Below are positions 45,201-51,967 of a stretch of DNA of 54,904 nt, one piece after another. The DNA lies in IMG/VR virus record IMGVR_UViG_3300033273_000309, positions 1 through 54,904 of that record; one strand, written 5' to 3'. Every line of letters starts with the position of its first letter. The stretch's first letter is position 1. This stretch comes from a virus. The translations under genes were made by a program, and so were the position numbers. The notes under the pieces are model-generated. The model was not told the DNA's origin. It saw nothing but the letters and a program-made list of their open reading frames with translations, and did not search any database.

Positions 45201-47682
45201 CGATGCAGACGTTGGCGGACGTTCTGGTGGTGCTGCGTTCACTGTTCAGGTTGGTAGCGATGTCGAAACCAGACTCTACCTCAAACTAACCAACTTCAAT
45301 AAGTTCGTTGGAAGTAGTGTTCTTTCTGACTACATTGCAGATGGAAACGCTATTGGACTTTCTACCACACTTGACCTTGATTACAATATTACTGATATTG
45401 ATCCAACTTCTCAAGAGACTGGTGGAGATATCGACTTCTCAAATGATAGAATTATTGTTGGAGTTGGCCACTCTTTACAAGACGGTGACGTTGTTAAGTA
45501 CACTACAAACCTCGGAACAAATATCGCGGGCATTGTTGATCAAAACTCCTACTATGTTAAGAGAGTTGGTTTATCATCTGTCGAACTTCACACCAATTAC
45601 TTACTATCAGACAGACAGGATCTAACTGGTAGTGGAATTGGAACACACTCACTTCTCAGAATCGGTATTTCTACCGCAGAAGATAGAATTCACTTCATCA
45701 ATCACGGATATTCCGCAGGAACAGCTGTAAGGGTTACTGGAAATACTCCAATCGGAGTTAATACAAACGCATTCTACTATCTTGGTTCAATCACCGTTAA
45801 CGGATTTACACTTCATACGACACAGGCGGATGCTCAGTCATCTGTTGGTGGTGTATCATTCAACCCAGTTGCAATTGGCGCAAGTGGAGCGGGTACAATC
45901 ACATTTACAGAACAGAATGTAAGATACTCTGATACTGTTAATACTTCATCGACAGATGCAGATAACTGGTCACTACTCGCACAACAGGATATTGACGCTG
46001 CAAACATCATCAGCGGCACTATCTCACCTTCCAGATTGGGTAACGGTGCTGCGAACTCCGACACATTCCTAAACGGTAATTCTTCTTACCAGAAGGTAGT
46101 TACCAGTGTTGGAATCGGTTCAACACAACCATTCGGAATTACCGCATCCAGCGCGGATTATGGAGTAGGATTCAGCACATTCTACGGTCAAATCAACCTA
46201 ACTGCAAATAGAGTTCAGTCAACTCTTGATCTCTATTCAACCACTGGTGTTGCGAAATTCAAGTCATCAACTTTCTCTATCGGTACAGATGGTGAAGTAC
46301 AAATTAAGAATTCTGCAACTGGTGACGTTGACGCAGCTCAACTTGGTGGTCAAACTGGTGCTTACTACTTGTCACTATCTAATGCAACTGGTGTTCTACC
46401 AATTAGTAAGGGTGGTACAGGTAACACGGGCGCGCCCGCGAACGGCGCACTCCTAGTTGGTAATGGATCCGCCTATAACTTGACTTCCTCACCATCCCTT
46501 GAGGGAACCTACTACTTCCGTAGAAACAATGGTAGTTACGTAGGTAACACAAGTAACTACGCACTTCAGGCGTACTCAACTGGCAACAACGCCGCGGGTA
46601 TGTCCTTCCACAAGGGTGGTTACTATGCAGTCAATATGGGTCTGGATACTGACAACGTATTCAGAATTGGTGGTTGGTCTGCTTCCTCGAATAGATGGGA
46701 ACTGACGATGGGTGGTGACACCTACCAAGCAGGTAACGTCTACGCATACAGATTCTATGATCGTAACAACACTGGTTACTACATGGATCCTGCAGGCACA
46801 TCCAACACAAACTCGATACAGATCAATGAGAGATGTTGGGTTGGTTACATTGACTTCAAGGGAACTGGTGGCAACAGTGGATACAGCACAAGAGCTTACT
46901 CAATCTACCAAGAGGGTGGTGGATGGAGTTATCCATATCCTGACCTAAGAATTGCATATCACACTGGTATTAAACTCGGTGCAAACGCTGGTTCTTACGA
47001 AGGAACTAGGGTATATACCGACTACAACATGTCTGATCTTGTAGTTCAACTCGCAGGTCCATCCAACTATACCTTCAGGAAGAAGTGGTTTAGGGTTGAT
47101 AACTCCACTGGTATGTACTCAGATACCAATAGCGCTCATATCTATCCAAACCCAAATAGATATGGTTCCTGGAGAATTGATGGTAACAGAAATGGCTGGT
47201 GGGGCTTAGGCTTCGAACAGCAGAACATGCAACTGATGATGAACTACAACTCTTGTGGCATCCACAGAGGTGACTACGGTTGGCAGTTCCACGCTCACAA
47301 CGGTAGAATGTATGTCTATGGCAACTACCACTCTGGTTGGTCTGATGAAAGACTCAAGGAAAATATCCGTGACTTCACGGGCGAAGAGGCGATCGAGAAG
47401 ATTTCTCAACTCAGAACGAGAATCTTCAACTGGAACGCCAAGGCGAAAGAAATTTATGAAGATGTCAATCCAAATGAAGAGGTCGGATTCGTCGCTCAGG
47501 AGATGCAGGAAGTTCTTCCAGATCTCGTTGTTTACAACAAGTCCAAGAGAAAGGCTGATGATGAAGAATACCTGACAATCACCTGGGATAGACTGATTCC
47601 TTACGCTATTGGTTCTATAAATAACTTGAGAGAAAGAGTTGAATCTCTAGAAGAAAAAGTTTCCAAATTGATAGGAGAGTAA
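39253..47682 (+). CDS. Long tail fibre with beta-helix and C-terminal S74 chaperone domain (2,809 aa)
   Basis: N-terminus KQVQIRRGTTAQHAVFTGAE, then GELTFNTDTHSVVAHNG (residues 3-40), is the standard phage-fibre attachment module. A beta-sandwich repeat region follows. Residues ~595-700 (VYVSQATGDDLNDGRTLPVK...VNIIADSLRNVVVRPKF) are a DUF1565-like beta-helix start, which seems to resume at ~1240 (SPYIQNCSILSSLGGNGILV). EHAG/FPDGT repeats (~732-1233) lie between. Later come a GxGY unit (~1924), ISKGGTGNTGAPANGALLVG (~2383) and NNTGYYMDPAGTSNTNS. The C-terminus (~2692-2809) is a peptidase S74 intramolecular chaperone: SDERLKENI with Ser2697 and Lys2702 as the expected dyad, then EEVGFVAQEMQEVLPDLV and a final coiled coil. 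Self-cleavage before Ser2697 would release the chaperone after trimer folding. Confidence 0.88.
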   Translation: MTKQVQIRRGTTAQHAVFTGAEGELTFNTDTHSVVAHNGITTGGYELARVDFGNVPDAKFGGIFEVVGVNTLAVGNSLTEWDVKVGHGDTTLIVNGSQLVTGIMTVGGPVTIEKESTIIGGVDFAGIRTETTEADPLGNWHVSVGKGNTAFVVDQDAYIGGIATVTETRGTEATFNKLTVTSFGTTTFTLETTLTADLGIGTNFIGLAYTDGVQVGDYVSIGTAFNDVQIVGFGSLTIPAQNLTYLHTSISTTISAGSTIIGLSTQITEGGTAVSVGNSISLTGYGITNVSITGVGLTITGEEYNEQILTTEVKEAVGSGSTIVPLLGTGGISIGNSFTSGSAVNLPIVGLGTTSIAPYNSGVTTSTAVSLELGIGATVVYVDSTALIAIGNSATITQVGTQYFVDVPITGVGNTFFTIPTGSESIGTVVVPAGSVVAISTILTGAEAVILGTNVGTALTTGAPVSISTVTADTWDAVSIGAGDTIGVGITIGTLVAISTYTTVGTAVTIGIGSTSSSAVAVGDTGVTIRRYADVGTTLNIDVLNTKSLDIVGIMTLNGLTFPTDDGKKGQVLTTDGEGNIGFSTGSGAGGSQVLVYVSQATGDDLNDGRTLPVKTIKRGAQIASFLGYFYNTGSTILVESGDYIEENPIILYDNVNIIADSLRNVVVRPKFAAGDLFKVRNGCYVTGLTLTDLLDEDSRAPQHTFGYSVSFDEPFNNAIDRTGYAATGVSGITSVLYEHTSGITTIITDRDHELYPGNTVRLSGLAFTCGYDEAGITTFKYDHLSGVATITSYTNRNYAVGNKVYLHNLPFSCSEEHAGITTTIFPDGTSQYGYVFEIVGINSAEKTFAINAGISTIPHVYEGWGRNFVTGCEYTNTTGICTVTVNTGVSTEHGWHENDMISLEGLNFSCVGYTANAQVNISNVVYNEVVGLVTVTTSAAHNAKVGGEVKLGDIEFTCSGYTQNAQVNITAIDYNEAAGICTITTDADHGGTIGKEVTLAGIEFSCSSEHAGVTSTTFPYEGSSPNTVGGRYDRFIISGINSATQFEINAGITTIAHTYVSGGTAQTGITSTTFPYPGSSAFAVGSSYDRFVVTKVNSSTEFEFHAGISTIAHTYASGGYAQAGITTTVFPDGTAGRGGGNETGLSADGFSYKITGVTTNTFTFNAGISTIAQTYISGGTAGIIPTVQKVNTYPEENSDGRIDFGVFKAENTNELTIRAGISTVKHYYTQGGDLVLSKPLINKSPYIQNCSILSSLGGNGILVDGDKVLSPNIPPVQGIAENPPVGDTPEFGKSMVAATFTMISFDGIGWRVINDGYSQVVSCFQIFCRYGSLAQSGGYLSITNSATNFGDIALRATGFSPKAFAFDKGRVAATGTSGGLQTLKCVGFGRSDQDLYVLRFLNDDFEDKTSTFKPIVQEATVNPSVGINTDTDLITVTGHPFQEGDSVVYLGNEQVEPPVVINGLVSGNIYYVQYIDSNTFRLYEDESQRKPIDIKDPLPVGINTFQKNNQEFIVDQIISNHNVYQELTFVGASTAFFQSGSLVTQNVSGGQATGYALTYHASQQKLVVSVEEVGGARYMFDEGAGVGGLGGNITDNTGNVSFAVTAIAGVTTYRTIEFKVDSTVPGNVIQGIGSLPVTYRCHLHRPSIVNSSAHTWEYSGSGTDYNALPQNGGKGDGTTEQVSELGGRVYASGTNELGDFKIGTQITAVNRTGNIFFNNKVSIGELDSIKLSLSGGVSVEEFSTDTNLGEGELGGPLNKRVSTQLAVRSFLANRLGTFIDKTVSQNAIPNAVVQLNSSGQINADLIPPKIVNYTRTLVGNGKTVLANQIPPIRINQGDTVVEPENSFVLVNDTVSQYLILDSNTTDYNFNNGDEVVSALASSAIGIVTTPPNGVGVGTTVKHYTGYGQTGLVKGVLNTVTIQNAGSGYSNAGIYSGVPLVASSGVGVGASAIITVSASGTVIDVDVLTGGKAYEGGDILTASDADVGGRSGGAAFTVQVGSDVETRLYLKLTNFNKFVGSSVLSDYIADGNAIGLSTTLDLDYNITDIDPTSQETGGDIDFSNDRIIVGVGHSLQDGDVVKYTTNLGTNIAGIVDQNSYYVKRVGLSSVELHTNYLLSDRQDLTGSGIGTHSLLRIGISTAEDRIHFINHGYSAGTAVRVTGNTPIGVNTNAFYYLGSITVNGFTLHTTQADAQSSVGGVSFNPVAIGASGAGTITFTEQNVRYSDTVNTSSTDADNWSLLAQQDIDAANIISGTISPSRLGNGAANSDTFLNGNSSYQKVVTSVGIGSTQPFGITASSADYGVGFSTFYGQINLTANRVQSTLDLYSTTGVAKFKSSTFSIGTDGEVQIKNSATGDVDAAQLGGQTGAYYLSLSNATGVLPISKGGTGNTGAPANGALLVGNGSAYNLTSSPSLEGTYYFRRNNGSYVGNTSNYALQAYSTGNNAAGMSFHKGGYYAVNMGLDTDNVFRIGGWSASSNRWELTMGGDTYQAGNVYAYRFYDRNNTGYYMDPAGTSNTNSIQINERCWVGYIDFKGTGGNSGYSTRAYSIYQEGGGWSYPYPDLRIAYHTGIKLGANAGSYEGTRVYTDYNMSDLVVQLAGPSNYTFRKKWFRVDNSTGMYSDTNSAHIYPNPNRYGSWRIDGNRNGWWGLGFEQQNMQLMMNYNSCGIHRGDYGWQFHAHNGRMYVYGNYHSGWSDERLKENIRDFTGEEAIEKISQLRTRIFNWNAKAKEIYEDVNPNEEVGFVAQEMQEVLPDLVVYNKSKRKADDEEYLTITWDRLIPYAIGSINNLRERVESLEEKVSKLIGE
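41449..42950 (+). repeat. EHAG/FPDGT-type repeats within the tail-fibre gene
   Basis: About six units ending in NAGISTIPHVYEG-like text (for example SEEHAGITTTIFPDGTSQYG, SSEHAGVTSTTFPYEGSS, AQTGITSTTFPYPGSS and AQAGITTTVFPDGTAG) occupy residues ~732-1233. The same repeat family is at 18480-19330 in the giant gene. Confidence 0.8.
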
Positions 47683-47686
47683 ACAC

Positions 47687-48121
47687 ATGGCTTTAACAAT
47701 GCCGACTTATACGGATCCAAGAGGATATGAATGGGAAAACCCATACCTTGTAATTACTTCCGTTAAGGTCAGGAAAACACTAGTTCCAGTCACCCAGTTA
47801 GCTGACGGCCCCGATCCCGGACCCCTTCCACAACACTTGGGTGAATCTGGAAACTATGGATATATTACGGTTGACGTATATCGTTCAAAAGCGGATAGAG
47901 AAGTAGGAAAACTGCCTATTTCTCAAATCGCAGAAAGACCTGCTGATGCATGGAATGCTCCATGGCATGAAGTTGGAAATGAACAGTCAAGAAACCCAGA
48001 AACATATGTACCTATGATTTTCAAGGTTAGATATGTTGATGAGGGTAATTTGATTTCTGATGCATATACTCACCTAACAACCAATCACCCTTTCTTCCAG
48101 AATTGTACTTTTGTTGAATGA
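47687..48121 (+). CDS. Hypothetical protein downstream of the tail fibre (144 aa)
   Basis: 144 residues starting four bases after the fibre stop (TAAacacATG), so probably co-translated with the fibre. It reads MALTMPTYTDPRGYEWENPY, then LVITSVKVRKTLVPVTQLAD, a Pro/Asp-rich loop (GPDPGPLPQHLGESGNYG), YITVDVYRSKADREVG, and FKVRYVDEGNLISDAYTHLT near the end. The strand-rich, soluble composition resembles a virion or fibre-associated protein. The position directly after a fibre is where fibre chaperones or adhesins (as T4 gp38) often lie, but no sequence feature supports that beyond location. Confidence 0.7.
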   Translation: MALTMPTYTDPRGYEWENPYLVITSVKVRKTLVPVTQLADGPDPGPLPQHLGESGNYGYITVDVYRSKADREVGKLPISQIAERPADAWNAPWHEVGNEQSRNPETYVPMIFKVRYVDEGNLISDAYTHLTTNHPFFQNCTFVE

Positions 48122-48140
48122 TATTATCTAGATATTAATT

Positions 48141-48148
48141 TATAAATA
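48141..48148 (+). promoter_or_regulatory. Late promoter (consensus TATAAATA) overlapping a hairpin
   Basis: TATAAATA sits 27 bases before the gp13 ATG. Its 3' half is also the base of the left arm of the hairpin at 48144-48175. By T4 spacing, transcription would begin around 48154-48156, downstream of that arm. Confidence 0.75.
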
Positions 48149-48175
48149 CCTCTATAGGACTAGGGGTATTTTTTT
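48144..48175 (+). terminator. Intrinsic terminator / RBS-masking hairpin
   Basis: AAATACCTC (48144-48152) can pair with GGGGTATTT (48163-48171; one G-U pair) around a ten-base loop, and Ts run on to 48175, directly before the ATG. The right arm contains most of AGGGG (48162-48166), the only ribosome site for gp13. Transcripts from the fibre operon could therefore be terminated here, or have the site hidden. Confidence 0.7.
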
Positions 48176-49000
48176 ATGGCGCAGCCATCTAGTAGAGCGG
48201 AGTTGAAAGACTATTGCCTCAAACAGTTAGGAAAGCCCGTTTTAGAGATAAATGTAGACGACGATCAAATTGATAATTTGATGGATGATGCCATCCAATA
48301 TTTCCATGAACACCATTATGATGGTATTGATAGAGTTTTCCTAAAACATAAACTAACTCCAGCAACCAAAGATACTATCAGTCAGTTAGGAGTGTCTACA
48401 ACCACTTCAGCAACCGTCACTGGGGATGGATTGACTTCGATCAATTATGTTGAAGGAGTAAACTATCTACCACTTCCAGACTCAATCATTGGAGTCAATA
48501 ACGTATTAAAGATAAATTCGAGTACAGTATCTGACGGACTTTTCAATATTAAGTATCAGTTATTCTTGAATGATGTTTACTATTACGGTGCATTGGATCT
48601 TTTAAACTATGCGATGGTAAAGAGATATCTTGAAGATCTAGATTTCCTCTTAAATCCTAATGCACAGATTCGTTTCAACAAGAAGAATCACAAATTATAT
48701 CTTGATATTGACTGGAGTGAAGTTGGTGAAAATGAGTACATAATTGTAGATTGTTACAGACTTTTGGATGGTGCAGATGCTCCAAAACTTTACAATGACT
48801 CGTGGTTGAAAAAGTATTTAACCGCATTGATTAAAAAACAGTGGGGTCAGAATATGATCAAGTTCCAAGGAGTTCTTCTTCCTGGAGGAGTTCAACTTAA
48901 TGGTAGACAGATCTATGACGATGGTGTTCAGGAGGTAGAGAAACTAGAACAGAAACTCAGAACTGATTACGAATTACCACCAATGGATCTAATAGGTTGA
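48176..49000 (+). CDS. gp13: Neck protein gp13
   Basis: 274 residues (T4 gp13 is 309). Family features: MAQPSSRAELKDYCLKQLGK, then PVLEINVDDDQIDNLMDDAI and QYFHEHHYDGIDRVFL. The centre has FNIKYQLFLNDVYYYGALDL and the C-terminal half ILNPNAQIRFN-type text plus NDSWLKKYLTALIKKQWGQN. This set, followed by gp14, gp15 and gp16, makes the assignment firm. gp13 forms the head-proximal neck ring that closes the filled head and joins gp14. The ATG lies in the T-tract of a hairpin, with AGGGG nine bases away. gp14 starts one base after its stop. Confidence 0.9.
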   Translation: MAQPSSRAELKDYCLKQLGKPVLEINVDDDQIDNLMDDAIQYFHEHHYDGIDRVFLKHKLTPATKDTISQLGVSTTTSATVTGDGLTSINYVEGVNYLPLPDSIIGVNNVLKINSSTVSDGLFNIKYQLFLNDVYYYGALDLLNYAMVKRYLEDLDFLLNPNAQIRFNKKNHKLYLDIDWSEVGENEYIIVDCYRLLDGADAPKLYNDSWLKKYLTALIKKQWGQNMIKFQGVLLPGGVQLNGRQIYDDGVQEVEKLEQKLRTDYELPPMDLIG

Positions 49001-49001
49001 T

Positions 49002-50432
49002 ATGTCACCACTCAATTCCTACTTTTTACAAGGTTCTCCAAGTGAACAGAGGCTTGTTCAAGATTTAATCAATGAACAACTCAAGATGTATGGGCAAGAT
49101 GTCCTATACATGCCTAGAAGAATTGTTGGAGAAAATAGTGTTATTAAAGAGATAACTGCTTCAAAATTTGATGATAGTTATAGAATAGAAGCATACCTTA
49201 TGAACACTGATGGATTCAGTGGGAATGGGGAGTTGTTGACAAAATTTGGCATCAGAAATAACGATGAAATCAATCTTGTCATCTCGAAAGAAAGGTATGA
49301 TGATTTCATAATTCCTCTTCTAAAATTATGGCCTGAAGGGGATAGAAAAGATGCAGCCAGACCGCAAGAAGGGGATTTGATTTGGTTCCCTCTAGATGAA
49401 TCTTTATTTGAAATTAAGTATGTAGAAGGTAAAAAACCATTCTATCAACTACAACAACTTTACGTTTATGAACTTAGATGTGAAAGATTTGAATATGAGG
49501 ATGAGATTATTGATGTACCTAATGTTGATGAGAGTGGTATAGAAATTAATGAATCCATCAAAGAAGTTGGAAACATCTATAACATTCAAATGGTTGGAAG
49601 TGCAGCAACTACCGCTGCTGCAACAGTTGGATATGCATCAACTGATCCAAATTCCAAGTCTGTACAATATATTGATCTATTAAATGATGGATTTGGATAT
49701 GATTTTGCGCCAACTGTTTCAATTTCTACTGCACCAAGTGGCGGGTCTAATGCGACTGCTGTTGCAATCATGACAAGTAGATCAGCCAATCAAAAGTCGT
49801 CTATTGATAGGGTATTAATTACAAATCCAGGATTTGGTTATACAGTACCACCGACAGTTACATTTACTGGTGGTGGAGGTTCTGGTGGAATCGCAACTGC
49901 TGTTATAAACACTGGTGTACTTGGAGTTATTGGAATTACTACTGGTGGTGTTGGATATACAACCACTCCAAAGGTATACATCGATAAAATATTCATTCCA
50001 TCCAGTGTCGGAGTTTCCTCCAATATTAACAATGCACAAGCAGAGGCAGTTCTCAATACGGATGGAGTTGTTGTTGAAATTCGTTATTCAAATGCTGGAG
50101 CTGGATACACATTTACTCCAGGAATAACTCTTACAAATCCAACATCGCCAACCTTTGGAGATTATGAATATAACGAGGTTGTAACTGGCAGCAGAACAGG
50201 TACTACTGGTTATGTTAAAGAATGGGATTACACAAATAGAGTTCTGAAACTTGCGGTTGTGGATGGAACATTTGCGAAGGGTGAAGCTATTGTGGGTGCT
50301 GCTGCAAGTTATAAAGTTTCAACAGTACAGACAAACCAATTCTTGGATGAATATGCAAGTAATGATGATATTGAGTCTGAAGCAGATTCATTCCTTGACT
50401 TCAGCCAAGGTAACCCATTCGGCGAATACTAA
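49002..50432 (+). CDS. gp14: Neck protein gp14, enlarged by repeats
   Basis: 476 residues, nearly twice T4 gp14 (256). The first ~190 residues are the family core: SPLNSYFLQGSPSEQRLVQD, LINEQLKMYGQDVLYMPRRI, IKEITASKFDDSYRIEAYL and PQEGDLIWFPLDESLFEIKY. From ~220 to ~395 come four GxGY repeats: NDGFGYDFAPTVSISTAP, NPGFGYTVPPTVTFTGGG, TGGVGYTTTPKVYIDK and NAGAGYTFTPGITLTNP. The C-terminus (FLDEYASNDDIESEADSFLD) returns to a more typical sequence. gp14 joins gp13 in the neck, to which the tail docks. Starts one base after the gp13 stop. Its stop lies inside a CTAAATA motif. Confidence 0.88.
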   Translation: MSPLNSYFLQGSPSEQRLVQDLINEQLKMYGQDVLYMPRRIVGENSVIKEITASKFDDSYRIEAYLMNTDGFSGNGELLTKFGIRNNDEINLVISKERYDDFIIPLLKLWPEGDRKDAARPQEGDLIWFPLDESLFEIKYVEGKKPFYQLQQLYVYELRCERFEYEDEIIDVPNVDESGIEINESIKEVGNIYNIQMVGSAATTAAATVGYASTDPNSKSVQYIDLLNDGFGYDFAPTVSISTAPSGGSNATAVAIMTSRSANQKSSIDRVLITNPGFGYTVPPTVTFTGGGGSGGIATAVINTGVLGVIGITTGGVGYTTTPKVYIDKIFIPSSVGVSSNINNAQAEAVLNTDGVVVEIRYSNAGAGYTFTPGITLTNPTSPTFGDYEYNEVVTGSRTGTTGYVKEWDYTNRVLKLAVVDGTFAKGEAIVGAAASYKVSTVQTNQFLDEYASNDDIESEADSFLDFSQGNPFGEY

Positions 50433-50435
50433 ATA
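50429..50435 (+). promoter_or_regulatory. Late-promoter-like motif over a stop codon
   Basis: CTAAATA includes the gp14 TAA (50430-50432), lies 29 bases before the gp15 ATG at 50465, and is followed by a second near-match TTAAATA (50438-50444). Confidence 0.5.
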
Positions 50436-50464
50436 ATTAAATAAGGCACAAATGGTGTATTGTA

Positions 50465-51514
50465 ATGTTATCTAATTATTTTTACCACGAGATTTTGAGG
50501 AAGACTATCATATCTTTTGGTACTCTTTTTAATGATATTCAAATAAAACACAAAGATAAGTCGGGTGGTGATTTTAGTATTATTGCTGTTCCTATTGCTT
50601 ATGGTCCTATTCAAAAGTTCTTAGCAAGAATTGAACAGTCTCCAAATATCAGAAAGGAAGTTGCAATAACTCTTCCTAGAATGTCTTTTGAAATGACAGG
50701 TATTTCTTATGATCCTGGTAGAAAAAGTTCTACCATGCAAACTTTTAAGTCATTAGATAAAGATAAAAATGAAATGACGAAGGTTTTCATGCCCGTCCCA
50801 TATAATGTCAATTTTAAACTTTCTATAATGTCAAAGTTGAATGAAGATGCTTTGCAGGTTATAGAACAGATTCTTCCATATTTCCAACCACATTTTAATC
50901 TAACAGTAGATTTAGTATCATCTATTGGAGAAAAAAGGGATATTCCAATGATATTGAATAATATATCAATGGATGATCAATATGAAGGAGATTTCACATC
51001 AAGAAGAGTTTTAATTTACAGTTTAGATTTTACAGCTAAAACATATCTATTTGGACCTGTTGGAAGTCCAAACGAGGCTCTTATCAAACAGGTACAAGTG
51101 GATCACTATACTGACACTAATAGAGTAAGTGCTTCCAGACAACTTAGATATGTTGTTGAACCTAGAGCAATTCAAGATTATGATAATGACGCAACTACTC
51201 AGTTGTCAGAAGACATCACTTCAGAAACAACTCAATTTGATGTTGTAGATGCAACACCACTATTAGAAAAGTCATATATTGCTATTGGTGAGGAATCAAT
51301 TTATATTCGTAAGATTTCTGGAAATACTCTAACTGTAAATAGAGCTCAAGATAGAACTATTGCAGGTCAGTATATATCTGGAACTGCGGTTAACGTAGTT
51401 AATAGTAATGATGATGCTCTAATTGATCTTGACGATGACTTCGGATTCAGTGAATATCGTTATGATTACGGTGATGGAAAAGTTTATAGTACCACTAAAG
51501 GAACGGATATATGA
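50465..51514 (+). CDS. gp15: Tail terminator / sheath stabiliser gp15
   Basis: 349 residues (T4 gp15 is 272). Core features: NYFYHEILRKTIISFGTLFN at the start, IAVPIAYGPIQKFLARIEQS, ITLPRMSFEMTGISYDPGRK, VPYNVNFKLSIMSKLNEDAL and YSLDFTAKTYLFGPVG. These are characteristic of gp15, the hexamer that caps the tail and binds the neck. Residues from ~235 (TTQLSEDITSETTQFDVVDA, SYIAIGEESIYIRKISGNTL, TVNRAQDRTIAGQYISGTAV) form an added beta module that is also found in the giant proteins of this phage. The last bases overlap the gp16 start (ATGA at 51511-51514). Confidence 0.88.
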   Translation: MLSNYFYHEILRKTIISFGTLFNDIQIKHKDKSGGDFSIIAVPIAYGPIQKFLARIEQSPNIRKEVAITLPRMSFEMTGISYDPGRKSSTMQTFKSLDKDKNEMTKVFMPVPYNVNFKLSIMSKLNEDALQVIEQILPYFQPHFNLTVDLVSSIGEKRDIPMILNNISMDDQYEGDFTSRRVLIYSLDFTAKTYLFGPVGSPNEALIKQVQVDHYTDTNRVSASRQLRYVVEPRAIQDYDNDATTQLSEDITSETTQFDVVDATPLLEKSYIAIGEESIYIRKISGNTLTVNRAQDRTIAGQYISGTAVNVVNSNDDALIDLDDDFGFSEYRYDYGDGKVYSTTKGTDI

Positions 51515-51942
51515 GTTTCGAAGATATTGATAAGTCATTAGATATTGAGAGCACTCCGATAAAATCGGAGATAGTTCAATCAAAAAAACCTGCAATAAAA
51601 AATACTCAGACTCCTGAAGAACAAATTCAGAAGGATTATGAGTATTCTCGTGGACAACTCTATTCTATTATTGAAAAGGGTCAAGAAGCTATTGATGGTA
51701 TTCTTGAACTTGCACAGGAATCGGATTCCCCTAGAGCATATGAAGTTGCAGGACAATTAATCAAAAACGTTGCAGATACTGCAGATAAGTTGATGGATCT
51801 ACAGAAGAAAGTTAAAGAAGTCAATAAAGAAGAAAAAGGTTCTACTCCCACTAATGTTACTAATAATGCAGTATTCTTAGGATCCACTGCAGAACTACAA
51901 AAGTTTCTTAAGGGATCGATGAAAGGGGATCTCCCTAAATAA
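51511..51942 (+). CDS. gp16: Small terminase subunit gp16
   Basis: 143 residues (T4 gp16 is 164), overlapping gp15 by ATGA. After a variable N-terminus comes the conserved helical hairpin QKDYEYSRGQLYSIIEKGQE, then AIDGILELAQESDSPRAYEV, AGQLIKNVADTADKLMDLQK. This is the central coiled coil of T4-type small terminases that forms the ring. The C-terminus reads NNAVFLGSTAELQKFLK, a feature shared with T4-like homologues. It recognises DNA and regulates the gp17 motor during packaging. Unlike in T4, the large subunit does not follow directly; two genes intervene. Confidence 0.9.
   Translation: MSFEDIDKSLDIESTPIKSEIVQSKKPAIKNTQTPEEQIQKDYEYSRGQLYSIIEKGQEAIDGILELAQESDSPRAYEVAGQLIKNVADTADKLMDLQKKVKEVNKEEKGSTPTNVTNNAVFLGSTAELQKFLKGSMKGDLPK
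51935..51941 (+). promoter_or_regulatory. Late-promoter-like motif over a stop codon
   Basis: CTAAATA overlaps the gp16 stop (51940-51942) and lies 26 bases before the ATG at 51968. Confidence 0.5.
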
Positions 51943-51967
51943 AATATAGGAAAATATCAGTATAAGA

